From Promerops cafer (Eukaryota > Chordata > Aves > Passeriformes > Nectariniidae), in contig VZSE01005864.1 of the NCBI GenBank assembly GCA_013398275.1, positions 782,372 through 846,371 of the forward strand: DNA of 64,000 nt, in the 5' to 3' direction. Within the stretch, counting starts at the first letter, position 1, and each line of letters starts with the position of its first letter. Both the position numbers and the translations under genes were made by a program. This document shows, piece by piece, positions 1-11,819 of the stretch. A model generated the notes under the pieces. It had not been told where the DNA came from, did no database searches, and saw only the letters and a program-made list of their open reading frames with translations.

Positions 1-90
1 CCGCTCCCCGCGGCGCCTCCCGCGCCCGGCTCCGCGGCGGGGGGTGCGGGGGGACCCCTGAGCTCTCCCGCCCAGCGTGGTCCTGCCTGC
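1..90. promoter_or_regulatory. CpG-rich left edge (part of a CpG island)
   Basis: The first 80 bases hold about 13 CpG dinucleotides and long G and C runs, and CpG density falls sharply after about base 90. This is the right flank of a CpG island whose body lies outside the window. Such islands in birds usually mark promoters or first exons, but no reading frame or splice donor here can be assigned to a gene. Confidence 0.45.
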
Positions 91-1213
91 CAGCGCTGCA
101 ACCCGCGTGTACATGTGCGTGTCCACATATATCCCTATCCCATATGGATGTGGCTGTGGGAGGGTTACAGCTCCCGGGCTGGAGCTGCAGCATCCGCCCC
201 GGCGGCAGTGGGATGCAAACCCCCGGGCAGCCTCCGGCTCTCCCAGATCTCCAGGCAGCCTCCAGCCCTCCCAGCCCTGCAGCAGAGGGGCTCTGTGCCA
301 GGCGAGTGCAGCGACTGCGGTACCCTGGTGTCCCAGCACTGCTCCCACCACCCATGAACCAAATCCATAAAGCCAAGGATCCCCTGATCCTGAGAAATTA
401 GGGTGTCATGGCTTGGGACCACAGCTTGGCCTCCCCCCACCATCTCTGTTAGGCCCTGCAGTGGCTTTGCCTATTATTTCCCATCACATCCTTCAACACT
501 AAAGAAAAAAGGATTGATACCATCAACCCTATGAAAAGTGTTGATGGTATCACTGTAAGTCAGGGGTTGACACAATCCCTGGGAATTTTGTCCCAACGCA
601 GGGTCCCTTTGGCCGTGCCCAGGGTCAGGGCAGGGTTGCAGGGGAGAAGTTTCAGGAATGCCTGAATCTCTGCAGCTGCACTGGCAAGTCCCTGAGAGTT
701 GCACTGCTGAGCGAGGGAGGAGTCACTCCTGAGAGCAGGACAGTCCCATGCTGCTGGAGATGCTTACATGGTTAATAAAATCCGGGATAAGCCCCCCAGC
801 AATAATGCAGCACACAGGGCAGGAGGCTGAAACTGTTTTCCGCCACTGCACTGCAGCACCAAACTCTGATTTACACACAGCCCCCCTCGTTAAATTCAAG
901 AAATATCTCCAGATTTTCAGTATTGCTGAGCTCCAAACTTTGGTGCAAGTGACTTCTGCCCTGCTTGGCAAAGGGAACCTGTGGGCCGGCCTTCTGCATG
1001 TGCAACACGGAGACAACACTGAATCTCCATGACAAATCCTTCCCTATGGTTTAGAAAAAACAGAAAGCCAGGGAGAAATGTATAGAGCAGAGGAAAACAC
1101 TGGACACCTGAGTGGAAGGAGGGAGTGACCACAGCCAGCTGCAGTCCACGTCCAGTGGAGACTCCAGGGAAGCTGCTTTTCCCTCGTCGCAGCAGTGCTG
1201 CTGTTCCCAATGC
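91..1213. other. Unique non-coding DNA, no gene recognised
   Basis: CpG-poor unique sequence. Short open frames occur in several frames, but none has plausible splice flanks or resembles a known protein. Apart from the inverted repeat at 515-552, nothing stands out. Confidence 0.4.
515..552. repeat. Perfect 13-bp inverted repeat (hairpin)
   Basis: The arm TGATACCATCAAC at 515-527 is repeated as its exact reverse complement at 540-552, with a 12-base spacer. A transcript of either strand could fold into a 13-bp stem. It sits between two CpG-rich stretches and belongs to no element I recognise. Confidence 0.75.
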
Positions 1214-1250
1214 TTTTGAGACACCAGGAACGTCTCCTGGTGTTTCAAAA
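1214..1250. repeat. Imperfect inverted repeat, 16-bp arms, 5-base loop
   Basis: The arms at 1214-1229 and 1235-1250 pair along 16 positions with one G-T wobble, around a loop of five bases. The stem core is ACACCAGGA / TCCTGGTGT. No terminal structure of a known transposon is visible around it. Confidence 0.7.
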
Positions 1251-1439
1251 CAGGGGTGCTGTCAGTGCTGGTGCTCCCAGTGCCCACAGGCCAGGGGACC
1301 ACAAGGGAGGCAGCATCCATACACCCCCTTTTGCAGGGGGGCTCTTTGTTCCCGCTGGGACCCCCGTTCTTCAGCTCATCCCTTTGGATGGTTTTATGAC
1401 ATCTTGGGGAAGGCAGGCTAGGGAGGGGGTTGGATACCC

Positions 1440-1735
1440 CTCCCAGGTGCCGAGCACACAGGTACTGCTGGTGCACAGGTACCCCAGCACTCAGACACAG
1501 GTACCCCAGCACAGCACTGCACCTTCACATGGGTACCCCAACACCCAGTTACCCCAATGTACTGCTACACCTGCCCATGGGTACCCTGCCACACAGGTAC
1601 CCCAGCACAAGGTAGCCCAGTATTCTGACACACCAATACACCACTCTGAGCACTGGAACCCAGCACATGGCTGTACTTGAACAGGGACACTCCAAAACAC
1701 AGCCCCTGGTGCTCAGGTACCCCATCAGCCCCCCT
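1440..1735. repeat. Degenerate GGTACCCC-type minisatellite
   Basis: Units built on GGTACCCCAGCAC or GGGTACCCCA recur at irregular spacing, for example near 1476, 1500, 1530, 1577 and 1595, with a diverged unit near 1714. The array has expanded and then decayed. It produces open frames on both strands that are repeat artefacts. Confidence 0.7.
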
Positions 1736-2279
1736 GCCATGCCACATGCCCTGTGCTGCCCTGGCGTGGGCTCACCCGGGTCTTTGCTGTTCCCTGGAGC
1801 AGGTGAGGTTGGTACAATTTCCCTTGAATCCCAAGCGTCATGAGCCTTACTCCAAAGGCAATGCCAAAGGCTTTTAAAAATTTCTAGTTAACTTGATTTA
1901 AAAAGTGTGACTGTAGGAAATAATGAAGGTTGCTTCCCCCTGTTGCCACAAATTTGCATTCAGCCCACAGACGACAGCAGCAGGGCTGCGGCGTCGCTGG
2001 ATTTCTTCGGAAAAGTTACCAGAGGCCTGCGAGACAGCTGGAATTCATATTAGAATATTTTTAACATGCTCTTACAAATATTTTGGCATACGCCTATTCC
2101 ACTCCTTTTAATGATGTTGACTTCATTTCCTTCAATACGAGGCAAAAAAATGCTACACCAACAAGACTTAATTAAATTAATAAGAAGGAACAATAATAAA
2201 TAATCCCAGTTGCGTTCCTGGAGGGTTGCAAAATACAGATCGGAGAGTCGGGATGGTAACACCCAACAACTTCCGCAGA
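1736..2279. other. Unique DNA left of the CpG island
   Basis: Contains an AT-rich stretch at about 1870-2210 with TAATTAAATTAATAA near 2169. No gene is recognised. Its position next to the CpG island makes it a plausible promoter flank, but nothing in it fixes a direction of transcription. Confidence 0.35.
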
Positions 2280-2590
2280 TGAGTTGTTTGGGGGGGCGCA
2301 TCCCCGGACCCCTGCTCTCCTCGCTTCTCCCTCTTCCCGTGTGCGATGCGGTGACAGAGGGGGCTCGGGGGGTACCCGGGGTGCGCGGAAGGGGGGGATG
2401 CTCCTGTGCCCGCGCACCTGGGGGTGTGTGCGCACCTGTCCGCGCGCCCCCGCCGCTGCGCGCCCCCGNCCCGCCGCGCCCCTCCCGCCGCGCCCCCCCC
2501 ACCGCCTCAGCGGCGCAGCGCCCCCTCCCGGCGGGAAGCGCGCGGAAGCCTGAGGGGGCCGCGGGGCCGGGGCAGCCCTTGAGGCCGAAA
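2280..2590. promoter_or_regulatory. CpG island, candidate promoter
   Basis: Dense CpG and GC content with C-rich blocks such as CGCCCCCG and GCGCCCCCCCCACC, which resemble SP/KLF binding sites. A CTCF-like core in minus orientation (GGGAGGGGGCGCTG) lies at 2516-2531. One base at 2469 is unresolved, which is common where GC-rich sequence is hard to assemble. Long open frames cross this interval on both strands, but they are Ala/Arg/Gly/Pro-rich as expected from GC content alone and are not called. The island most likely marks a transcription start; the direction is unknown. Confidence 0.6.
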
Positions 2591-3809
2591 GCAGCAAAAA
2601 TACGGCAAAAAAACCGGGCAAAATATATCCAGGTTAATGCCTCCGAGCACCCACCCTCGCCCTGCTTTGCCACAGTTTCCGCCAGCCGCAGTGCGTGTGA
2701 CTGATGTCAGCAGAGTCAAGCTTTCTCTGTCCCACGCCTGCGTGTGGGACTGGAAGGTAGGATGTCTCCTTACTCCTACCTCCATAATTCCACAGAGGTT
2801 TTGGAGGAGAAGAGAGGATGCAGATGTTACATTCCCCTGGGGCAAACCATTTCCCACCTTTCCCGCAACTCAGCCCATCCCTGGACACCATCAGGGTTCC
2901 CTGTGTGGGGCAGATCCCTGTCCCCAGCAGGTCAGGGAGGAATCCCGGTGCCCTGCACCAGGCGCTGGGATACTTCCCGTGATTTATCCAAAGGGTGCTT
3001 TGTCATGCAACCAAGCAGATCTCCCATGGGACACAGGTGTGCTCAGAAAAATGGAAGATGGGCAGGTGGCTTCAGCCTGGGGGAACATTAATACACAAGG
3101 ACAGGTCTCTGGCTGATGGATGTGCGCTGCCTTCACCTGCTAATTCACACCAGCTGTTGTCATGACCTGTCCTACCAATGGTCCTGAAGGTGCTTTGTCA
3201 CCTTTTCCACTCCTAACCAGCCCATTAAGGGCAGGTCTGGTCACTTAATGCTAATGCCTGTAAGGATTTCAGAACATAAAAGTATTTATTGTCTGTTCAG
3301 CAATAGTATTTTCAAGTTTTAGCTCTAAAATGCTGCAGATTCCTGAATAATTGCCTGTGAGCTTATGTCTATCACCTTTCTGTCTTCAGCTTCAGCAAAG
3401 CAATCCCTGAGCACCAGGAGTGTTGCCTTGAAGGACATTCCCTGTTATCTCCCTGAATGACACTGAGGTACATACAAGAAGACAAAACACTTCACATTAG
3501 AGGTATAGATGCACGTATATACCACAGTGTTGCTGTAAGCACCTACAGAAATGTTAACATTGATTTTAAAGGGAAACTCTGCACAAGATTTGTGATATTT
3601 TCCTTGGGCTTTCTGCGATTGTCTTCCAGAACCTCAGGAGAAAACTCCAAACTGTAGGGATTTTAACCTGACAGAGCACTTTCCAACGTGCTCCATAGAA
3701 ATGTTTCTTGGCTGCTTCTGTGGCTGCCTGTCTTGCTGGTGTTCACTGAGACAAAATACAAATTTTTTACCTGACCGGCTCATTTTTTTTTTACCCAAGT
3801 AATAAAAGA
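2591..3809. other. Unique DNA right of the CpG island
   Basis: CpG density falls back to background. A TGATGTCAGCAGAGTCA stretch at about 2702 resembles overlapping MAF/AP-1 half sites but is not a full consensus. No gene or repeat is recognised. Confidence 0.35.
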
Positions 3810-3828
3810 TGACACTAGAGGGCGGCCT
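3810..3828 (+). promoter_or_regulatory. Candidate CTCF binding site
   Basis: The sequence CACTAGAGGGCGGC at 3812-3825 fits the CTCF core CCASYAGRGGGCRSY with one mismatch in the leading CC. Its context is AT-rich, so this is not a by-product of GC content. In forward orientation it would point into the window, about 1.2 kb from the CpG island. Occupancy cannot be judged from sequence alone. Confidence 0.55.
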
Positions 3829-4839
3829 GTTAATGTAATTCAATAATGAAGTTGCAGCGACTGCACGTGGAGACGCAGCACTGTCCCCTGTTTGGAGCCA
3901 GGGCTGTGGCTGGAAGCAGGTCTGGGAACGCTGCCTCCTCCCGCTCTGAGGCAACCAGCACTGCCCCAAGACACGAGGAATATCTTGAGTCTAATACCAG
4001 AACCCAAAATAATGACTGTTCTAAGAAGTGTGATTTTCCAGCAGACCCACGTGACTGCGTTGTCTCATGTGTTCAACACTCAGTCCTGCTCGGAGCAGGA
4101 GGTGGCAGGAGCTATCCTGTCCATTCTCCCGTGACAAACTCATGTCCTGCCCCAAACCACGGCCCCAGCTTTGGCAGGTAAAGGACAGTGCTGCAGTTGC
4201 AGCCCAGTTTTATCCGCCTGCAGTGCAGTTCAGTGAGCACAGTCCCTGTTGGCAGCTCACTCTCACACAGCCTTCCCGTGACTGAGGAGGTCTCCTACCA
4301 TTCCAGAGACCAGTTTCCTTGTGTCAAACGAGGTTAATAGCTGTGTGCAATTTATTTAATGAAAGGCTGTGAATATTTTTAGAACACCAGACGCAGTATG
4401 TGTCAGAAATACCAGGTATTATCTGAGTGCGCAGTGCTGGCGTTATCGATATTTACATTTTGTACCGCCTGGAAGCGAGGATTTCCTGGTGGGAGGCTGC
4501 CAACAGCAACACCTTTTCCCCCCAGATTTAGAATCTGCGTGTTAAGCATGAGCCAACAGGCACAAGTGACGTCAGGCAGAGGTAAGGCCAAGGATGCAGG
4601 TGACAATACATTGTGCACTGGCAGAGACTGGTGACACTGGAGGTTGTCACACATGGACCACACCACAGGCATCCTCAAGAGGCTTTCAGTGCTGTGAGCC
4701 TATCAAAGGTGATTCAGCATGCTCCCCAGAGAACATTTTAAGCTGAACTTAACTGAGACTTTCTTACTGTCTGCAGCAGAAATTGGCCTGGAGTTACAGA
4801 TGGAAAGAACTTAAATAAGTGGCCGCTTTCCTGAAAGCT
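3829..4839. other. Unique DNA with one consensus CRE
   Basis: The full palindrome TGACGTCA, a CREB/ATF site, occurs at 4567-4574. About one such 8-mer is expected by chance in a window of this size, and fewer in CpG-poor DNA. No gene is recognised. Confidence 0.3.
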
Positions 4840-5350
4840 GATGTTCCTTAGCATTTAGCAATAACGTGTCCTCGGTTTTTGCTAGATTGCAAACGAGCAA
4901 TTAATTCTTCAGCACTTGTGCAGAATACTTTAAAAATGGAAACATGAAAGTCTTCTATTAAAATGAAGTTGATAGTATGCACCTGCCACTAATGTACTGT
5001 ACACTGTGTCTTCCACTCATTATAGTGATGATTTGGGTTGAGATCAAGTGTCATATAGTGAAAATCACTTCAACATGTGCCTGTTCATATGCATAAACTC
5101 CTGTGTACCAGATGGCAAAATATAATGACATCTTAAACAGCTAATTGCATAAACCTTGTAATGCAGATAATTGCTGAACCAAAGTATGAGTTAATAATTT
5201 CCCACTGTATTGCCTGGCTTGACACTAATTCTAAAGGAAAGTTGTGACAATTCTAACACACTAAAGTTCACCAAGCGGTAATTAAAACTAGCACTTAAAA
5301 TCATTCGACTTTCAAACCCTTAATTACAATTCAGTGGAATCACTTTGTAG
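4840..5350. promoter_or_regulatory. AT-rich TAAT-containing block, possible conserved non-coding element
   Basis: An unbroken unique AT-rich stretch with repeated homeodomain-type cores (ATTAAT, TAATTG, TTAATTA) and an ATATGCAT-like octamer near 5087, and without repeats or long open frames. This texture is typical of developmental enhancers, but a single sequence cannot show conservation. Confidence 0.25.
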
Positions 5351-5999
5351 AAATCTAACATTTATAGATAGTTACATGATAGCTGATATTTCATCATCAT
5401 CCCTTTCATGGTGGTGTTCTAAGGCAGGCTTTAGGAAGCGCGTAGCTCTCCCTGGAAGCTTAAGGTTGTACTGGTTTCTGTACCAGTGGTCACTGGGAAA
5501 CACTTGGAAGACAGTGGCCAGGACTAGGAGTTTTTCCATGGGCTACACTTAAGGCAGTGTGGCAAGTAGCCCTTTTTAATCACCCGATGACATATAAATG
5601 TAAATAACCATCAAGCCACTACAATGAAATGTATCAGGTTTCATAATGTGGGTTTAAGAACTGAATTGTTGTGGTTGGCTTGATAACACAATGTACTGAC
5701 CTCAAAGCCAGGCCTCTGACACATCCTGAGCTGTTAGCGTGTATTGGAAAAGGTGCCATGAAGAATGGAAATAGAATTAATGATGGTAAATACAGTTTTA
5801 GGAAAAAAATAAGCCTTAGCAGACAAACGCAATTTCTGTCTTTGATGAGGCGCATCAAATAATATGATGAAGGTAAAGACTGAATGATAAAGGTCAATGA
5901 AGAGATGTGATATTCATTTTTTTATGGAGATTAGAATTAACACTGTGTGATATTCCGATCAAAAAGCATTAGAAATAGCAGCAGAGCATGCACTAATTA
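5351..5999. other. Unique DNA, no gene recognised
   Basis: No gene, repeat family or strong splice pair could be recognised in this stretch. Confidence 0.3.
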
Positions 6000-6640
6000 G
6001 ATTAGGAATTGGCAAACAGCCTGTTAAAAAGTAGCTATGAATCAGGAGTTGTTATCAAATGGGAGAGTTTTACCAGGATCAGCATCAGGTCAGATGCTAG
6101 TCAATGTTTTCTTCAATGATTTGGATGTAAACACTGTAAATTCACAGCTGATAAATCTGAGGGTGACAGGAACATTGGTGGAGTGACAGACAGTGATGCG
6201 AATGACACTCCAAGTGATCTCAGTTGCTTCATGAGCTGAGCCCATTCAAACACAATTGCTTTTAATACAGACAATATAAGATTATGTGGTTTCTAGTGCT
6301 CACACTTTTAAAAAATTGTTGGAAAACTGGAGAGGGTGCAAAAAAGAGCCACAGAGAGGATTTTAGGGCTGAAGAAAGTGCTTAATGGTGAAAGACTTAA
6401 AGCACTCAATCTGCCTCGCTTACTGGAAAGAAGACTGGGACGTGACATGAGTGTAATGTGTAAGTATTTAAGTATCTACGAGATGTGTCTGGAAATATCT
6501 GCTGGATACCGACAACGTTTTTAATCTTTCAGAGAAAAATGGGTAATTGCAAGTGGAAGTCAAACAAACTCAAGTGAGAATTTAGGGGGTTTTAATAGTC
6601 AGAGTAGCTGAAGGCTGACTTTCAAGGCACAAAGTGGATA
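6000..6640 (+). mobile_element. Ancient CR1/L3-like LINE fragment (3' part of ORF2)
   Basis: A decayed copy of the C-terminal part of a CR1-clade reverse transcriptase ORF2, in plus orientation. DNA near 6060-6200 follows the usual order of the clade: a GGATCAG-type 'tail of RT' motif, then TTCTTCAATGATTTGG (F-x-N-D-L) and a GGAGTGACAGACA segment. Translation of about 6336-6470 gives RATERILGLKKVLNGERLK and then NLPRLLERRLGRDM. This matches the family pattern in which an R-A-T-x-x-I-x-G-L segment is followed by Y/NxERLKxLxLxxLxxRRxRxDM. Stops and gaps break the frame. It is far more diverged than the other CR1 copies here, so it probably predates modern birds. Confidence 0.75.
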
Positions 6641-9170
6641 CTGTCTTTTTCTAAATTTTATTTTCAAAGCAAGACCAGAAGACCTGTGGTAACTAAAACC
6701 AAGTGAGTGCATTTAATGCAGGGGAAATGGCACACAGTGTGTTGTCATGTATCAAGGGGCTTTCTCTCTCCTTCAGTGCTGTGAGTCTGTATACATCAGC
6801 AGAGACATTGCATAAGCATTTGGGAGCAGGAACGTACACCTGTGCAATGGAATAATCAAGTAATAACTAGTTTAACACATTTCATGGGCTCTCCAGACCC
6901 AGGCCAGGTGTGCAGATATTGCACATTCATATATCTCTAATAATGTACTATTTTAAAAAAGAGACAGTTTCTGTGCTGCTGGAGCTACACAACCCCCTCA
7001 AAAAGCAGCCCCCAACCAGTAGATCTGTCACCCCTTGCCTGCCTCCTGGTATGAAATGGCTGATTCCTCAGAGCTCTGTGCCTCTGCTCTGGGGTAAAGG
7101 AGAAGCAGTGACCCCATCTCTGGACATCTTCTACCTGGAAGCCTGTTTTATTCACAGTGTAAATCAGACATTCCAGGATGGGACTGGATTACAAGCAGAA
7201 TATTAGCCTGAAACTTCACCCCAAGCCTCTTTTTCTGATACAATTCTGTCTCAGTAACTGAAAGAAATGCTGCCAAACACTTGTCCTGCTGCTTACACAG
7301 TTTCCTTCTGCTCTGGTCATACACACCCACCACATCAGTTCCCTATGTGTTGCTTGCATCCTACAAACTTGCTCCTCTCTCAACATCCAAAAACCCTCAA
7401 CAACTGTCAAAGCTGTGAGCAGGCAGTAATCATTTCAAGACTCTACAGTACCACCACATGGTGCCTCCAATTACAGCTCAATGTAATGCAGAAGGAAGAG
7501 AAAGCAGGGACCTCATCCCATTTCCTTCAGCTCTGGCACATTCTTGGAGGTCTCCCATTTAAGTTCGGACAGAGCACAGTTTAGCCTAGCCCCTGACCAA
7601 AGCCAGGAGATAAACTCTATCAAATACAATAGCACAGACACTTCTGTGCAAGGCTCAGCACAATCCTTTCTACCTTTTAACATATTTATTAGCTCATGAG
7701 TCATAACTACCAGGTGTCTGTGTTGTTACTAATTTTACAGACAGGTTTAACTAGATCTGATATGAAATACTTTAATGCTCAGTTTTCCTTTACTGCTCCC
7801 TGGGGTCTTTCCAGCCACCCCTGCTGTGGCTCGACAGCCCTTTCCTCTGTGGGAGCAGCACTGCCATTTACAGCTGGTGAGGATCAGGCTGTTTTCCCCT
7901 AGAGAAAGATGCTCCAGGGAAGATGCCATTCCTGACAGTTAAAACACTTTCAGTCTATACTAAGCATCCTCTGCAAAACCTCAGCTCAAGGTGATTGTGT
8001 CAAGCTCTGCAAAGTGACTCCATTCAGCAGAGCTCACAGTGCATGTGTGGTACACGAAGAGATTGCACTTTTTTGTGTATCCATCTCCTAATTATTTACC
8101 TGAGGCATTCCCTCAACTGTCTGTAGCTAGCTGGAGTTACAGCCTTCCCTCACACACTCCACCAGCTGCATGGAACATGTGCCTCCAGGTGGTCCTGGGT
8201 GGTTTTCCCAAGAGCACAGTTCTTCAGGGAAATTTCAGTACAAACCTCTATGAGACTCATGCATTTCATTCATTGCCCACATGTGTAAGTGCAGAATGTC
8301 ACTGATGGTATTTCAGCCTATGAATCTGCATCATAACTACTACACACTGTTCATGGAAGAGACACTGATAACTCTATAACAAACCAAAGCAAAAAAAGAC
8401 ACTGAGCAGTATTATTAATTGATAACTTAAATGACAGAGGTTTGAGTGACATTGAAATTGGCAGTGATAGCAAAGCCTGGACAGCTCAACAGTCTCAGGG
8501 ACTTCGGCAGAGATCGGTGCAGTGGCTGAGGACTTGTCTTTGGCTTGCAGTGATGCTGGTGATCAACTCAGAGCAGAAAACTGTCCCACCAATCAACTCA
8601 GCAGCTTAAAATGAAACATGAGCTGAAATTAGTTGCTAGGCAGGATGCTATGTAAGAAACTTGTTTTTCTCTAAAACATCTGATAGATCCAGGATGTGGC
8701 GGTACGACATGATGGTGACTTATTTCTCAGTCTGTGAATGTAAATTCATCTTCCTCTTTTCTTTCAATACGAAGAAGTCTTCAAAGTCAAACCTGGGCTT
8801 AGATTATTTTCCAGAAGTGGAAATCTAGAAAACAAGGCAAAATATGTTGTCAAATATCTTTACTGGTCCTAGCAACATTATTTTCTGCTTAGGATTTCTA
8901 GATACTTATTATATCAATGCACTGATAGAGTGAACACAATTTCTGATCATGGGTTTTATCAAAACAGAATTCAGTACTGAAAACATAGCATGCATTTTGA
9001 ATTTTATTAACAAATCCTGCTTCAATTGAATCTCTCCCCATCATTCCCATTCTAACCAGGATTTGGTAACATTCAAATAGTGCTAATGTAATAAATATTC
9101 ACTAAAGAGGAACACAACTCAGAGTTCTCCTACCTGACTGTGGTTGTTTGGTGCTCTTCAGAGGAGGAGC
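6641..9170. other. Unique DNA, no gene recognised
   Basis: Unique sequence with short incidental open frames. No convincing exon, repeat or RNA gene was seen. Confidence 0.3.
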
Positions 9171-9208
9171 CATCTTCTCATCTTCTCATCTTCTCTCCTC
9201 TTCTCTCC
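9171..9208. repeat. CATCTTCT short tandem repeat in a pyrimidine tract
   Basis: Three exact CATCTTCT units are followed by CTCC/TTCT variants, forming a 38-base almost pure pyrimidine strand. Confidence 0.8.
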
Positions 9209-11801
9209 AGAAGGTTTTTAGGAAAGGATCAGCCACCATATTTTACCTTCTCCTAAAAATGCATGCCTGTCTTTGTCATGCCTCGTATGTGTCCTGATAT
9301 CCAAAGACATTGGCGACAGACTGAAAAACCTGTTGGTAGGTAAACACTCTGGGAGAGTGGGCCTCCAGATTCTGTTCTCCATGGAGCAGTTGCCCTCTGC
9401 CATTACACTGATTAAACAACCTCATAATAAAATACAGTGTTGTCTTAGAAGGGGAACTTGCTTCCAGAACTGGTGAAAATCACTGGAGATCTATCATTTC
9501 TCCAGATGAACACCTGGCAACTGATTTTCTTTACCCTGCCTAATTTGCCTTTGATTTCTAAGACCCTAAGGCACTTAGAGATCAGAAAACAGTTCAGTCT
9601 ATAAAAAAGAAATGCATCTCTCCTCTTAGCATTGGTTCTCAAATTGTTCTTTCACACACTGCTATCACCATGTGTAATTACTTGCAGGTGTCAGCTGGAA
9701 CGTGGTGTCTTTTGTCTTCTCAAGTGTTTTGGCCAGCAGGGACCTAACAAGCTTTGGTTTGTTGTGATTAATAGGTTGGCTGTTGGTCTAAATGACCACT
9801 GGAAAAGGACATCCTGTAAGATAAGAGCTTTCACTGTCAGTCATATGGATTGCTTCACCTCAGAATGTTCCAAAGCACCATTGCTGGAACAGTTTGGACC
9901 TGGGTCTGAAGCCAGTGAGACTTCCACAGACATGCAGGACTCTGCAATAACTTGCTATTCAGTGGTTGAATTCCACTGTGGGCACCAGAACAGGGTAAGA
10001 AACCAGTGATCTTGATCACAATTACACCTGATTTATACACATTATTTGCTTATCATCTATTCCATATCACATCAATTTAGGTTCTTAATATGGGCACTTA
10101 TCACAGTGGTAATTGCTGTCTGCTCTGTTAATTGATGATTTCATTGTTCATTGCACCTATTTATGTGGGGCTGTCAGGAATGACTTTGTTGTTTCAGCTA
10201 TGTGAGCGTAAGTAAGAACAGTTCTCAAAATCATCAAAATGGCATTCAAAAATCCTCAAAATCTCCAAAACAGGATTTTGAATTAGGTAGTAGCTTCAGG
10301 GGAAAATCTGAAGATTTCCTGCAGAAAGAGAACAAATTCTTTAGAGATTTTTGGTGTCCAGCAGACTGGCTGCTGGAGGCTTCTCATGTAGCAAGAAACA
10401 ATTTCCAGGAAGTTTCTGCAAGGCTCTGACATTTACAGAGTGGCTGTCGGTGTTGCATAACCTCAGGAGCATCATTATCATTGACCTACTGTAGAGCTGC
10501 CACTATTTCATGTCCCGTGTTCTTCAGCAGAGCAATGCTTATCAGTGCATTTCTTAACTCACCTCTTGTCAGTAAGAGCTTTTTGCTGTGTCTATTGTTT
10601 CTATTTAGGATATAGAGTAAGAGGAAGTCAAAGAGGTTTTAAAAATTAGAGAACTTGGAGTTATGAGCTGTTTTTATAAATTTTGGCCAGGGTTAATTTC
10701 TTAAAGATAATTCTCATTTTGTATTTATTTCAAATAACAGATTCCAATGCTGTTTTAATTTTGCTGTTTCATTTTTAACCTCCATCATTTATCAATTTCT
10801 CTAAATTGTTTGGCTTGTTCACAGCACTCTTTAAGGCTTCTCCCCCTCTATTATTTTACCGTGGCAGTTGAAGCAATCTCTGTATAGTCAAACACTGCTT
10901 TATGCAGATCCCATTGGGGCTATTCACATATCCATATGTGCATGCAGTTCCCACTAATGCTTGTCAATGGGACTTAACATATGAGCATGGACATGAGAAT
11001 AGACCCCTTGCTGGGCACTTGACTAGATGGGTTTTTTTTTTCATGTTGATCCAGATCACTCACAGCAAACGTGGCTGTTATTAGAAATCACTGCACTTAA
11101 CAGGACCACCGAGTGCAACCTCCCTTTCCTTCTCCTTCTTCCACATGGGAGCTGATGGGGTTTGCAGGCTCATGGTAAATATTTCTTAGACACAAACTGG
11201 AATCCAAGGTTATTGCATAAAGTAGCTTTATTCTGTGTGTTCCCTTCTGTTTGCCATGAAACAGTTAAGTCACTCCATTAAAGAAAGGGCAGGTTTTTTA
11301 AGGAATTAAGTGGGACTTGGATGTTTGGGCTCTGTCTGTGGCTCCACCTAGGCAGGATGATTGGAGCTTTAACACTCACTACTTATGAAAACAATTGGAA
11401 AGCTGAGCTAGCTTTGAGCATTTACATTTTATTTCTGTGTACCTGTTTTTAGCATCTTTTGTGGTAACTGTGGGCTCCCCACTCTGCTGGTATTCACGTG
11501 CCATTCAAGTGATGACAGAACACTTTCCATCATGAAGTCAAAGTCTTCAATATGTTTTGTAAAACTGATGCATCTTGTGCCATTTGTAATCCCACTCCAC
11601 TGCAGTTCAGGGAGATGCTAATGTTGAATCAGTATTTTTTATTAACCATATGAAAATAATTACTTATTTCAAAGTAATTTGTAATGCAAATGTGTCCACA
11701 TCTTTAAGAGGAAATGACCAAGTCAAGATGTGTTCTCTCAATCTCTTTTTTGCTAGGAGGTTTCCTGCTTTTAAGCCACACTTAGAGATTTTGGATGGTT
11801 G
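9209..11801. other. Unique DNA, no gene recognised
   Basis: Contains a strong minus-strand splice pair around 10560-10600 (pyrimidine-rich acceptor, GAG|gtgagt donor) that would define an exon of only about 40 bases, which is chance level. AT-rich towards the right. No repeats were recognised. Confidence 0.3.
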
Positions 11802-11819
11802 TTTTTTTTTTTTTTTTTT
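11802..11819. repeat. Poly(T) tract, 18 bases
   Basis: Eighteen consecutive T residues, possibly the old poly(A) tail of a minus-strand insertion. No retrocopy body could be recognised to the left. Confidence 0.85.

Noticed and set aside
2050..2673. 207-codon minus-strand frame over the CpG island
   Set aside because: Ala/Arg/Gly/Pro-rich translation produced by GC content and crossing an unresolved base; frames on both strands are open equally.
10560..10604. Minus-strand micro-exon with good acceptor and GAG|GTGAGT donor
   Set aside because: Only about 40 bases, with no neighbouring exon of matching phase; chance level in 64 kb.
11802..11819. Poly(T) tract as the tail of a processed retrocopy
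   Set aside because: No gene-like or repeat-like body next to it and no visible target-site duplication.
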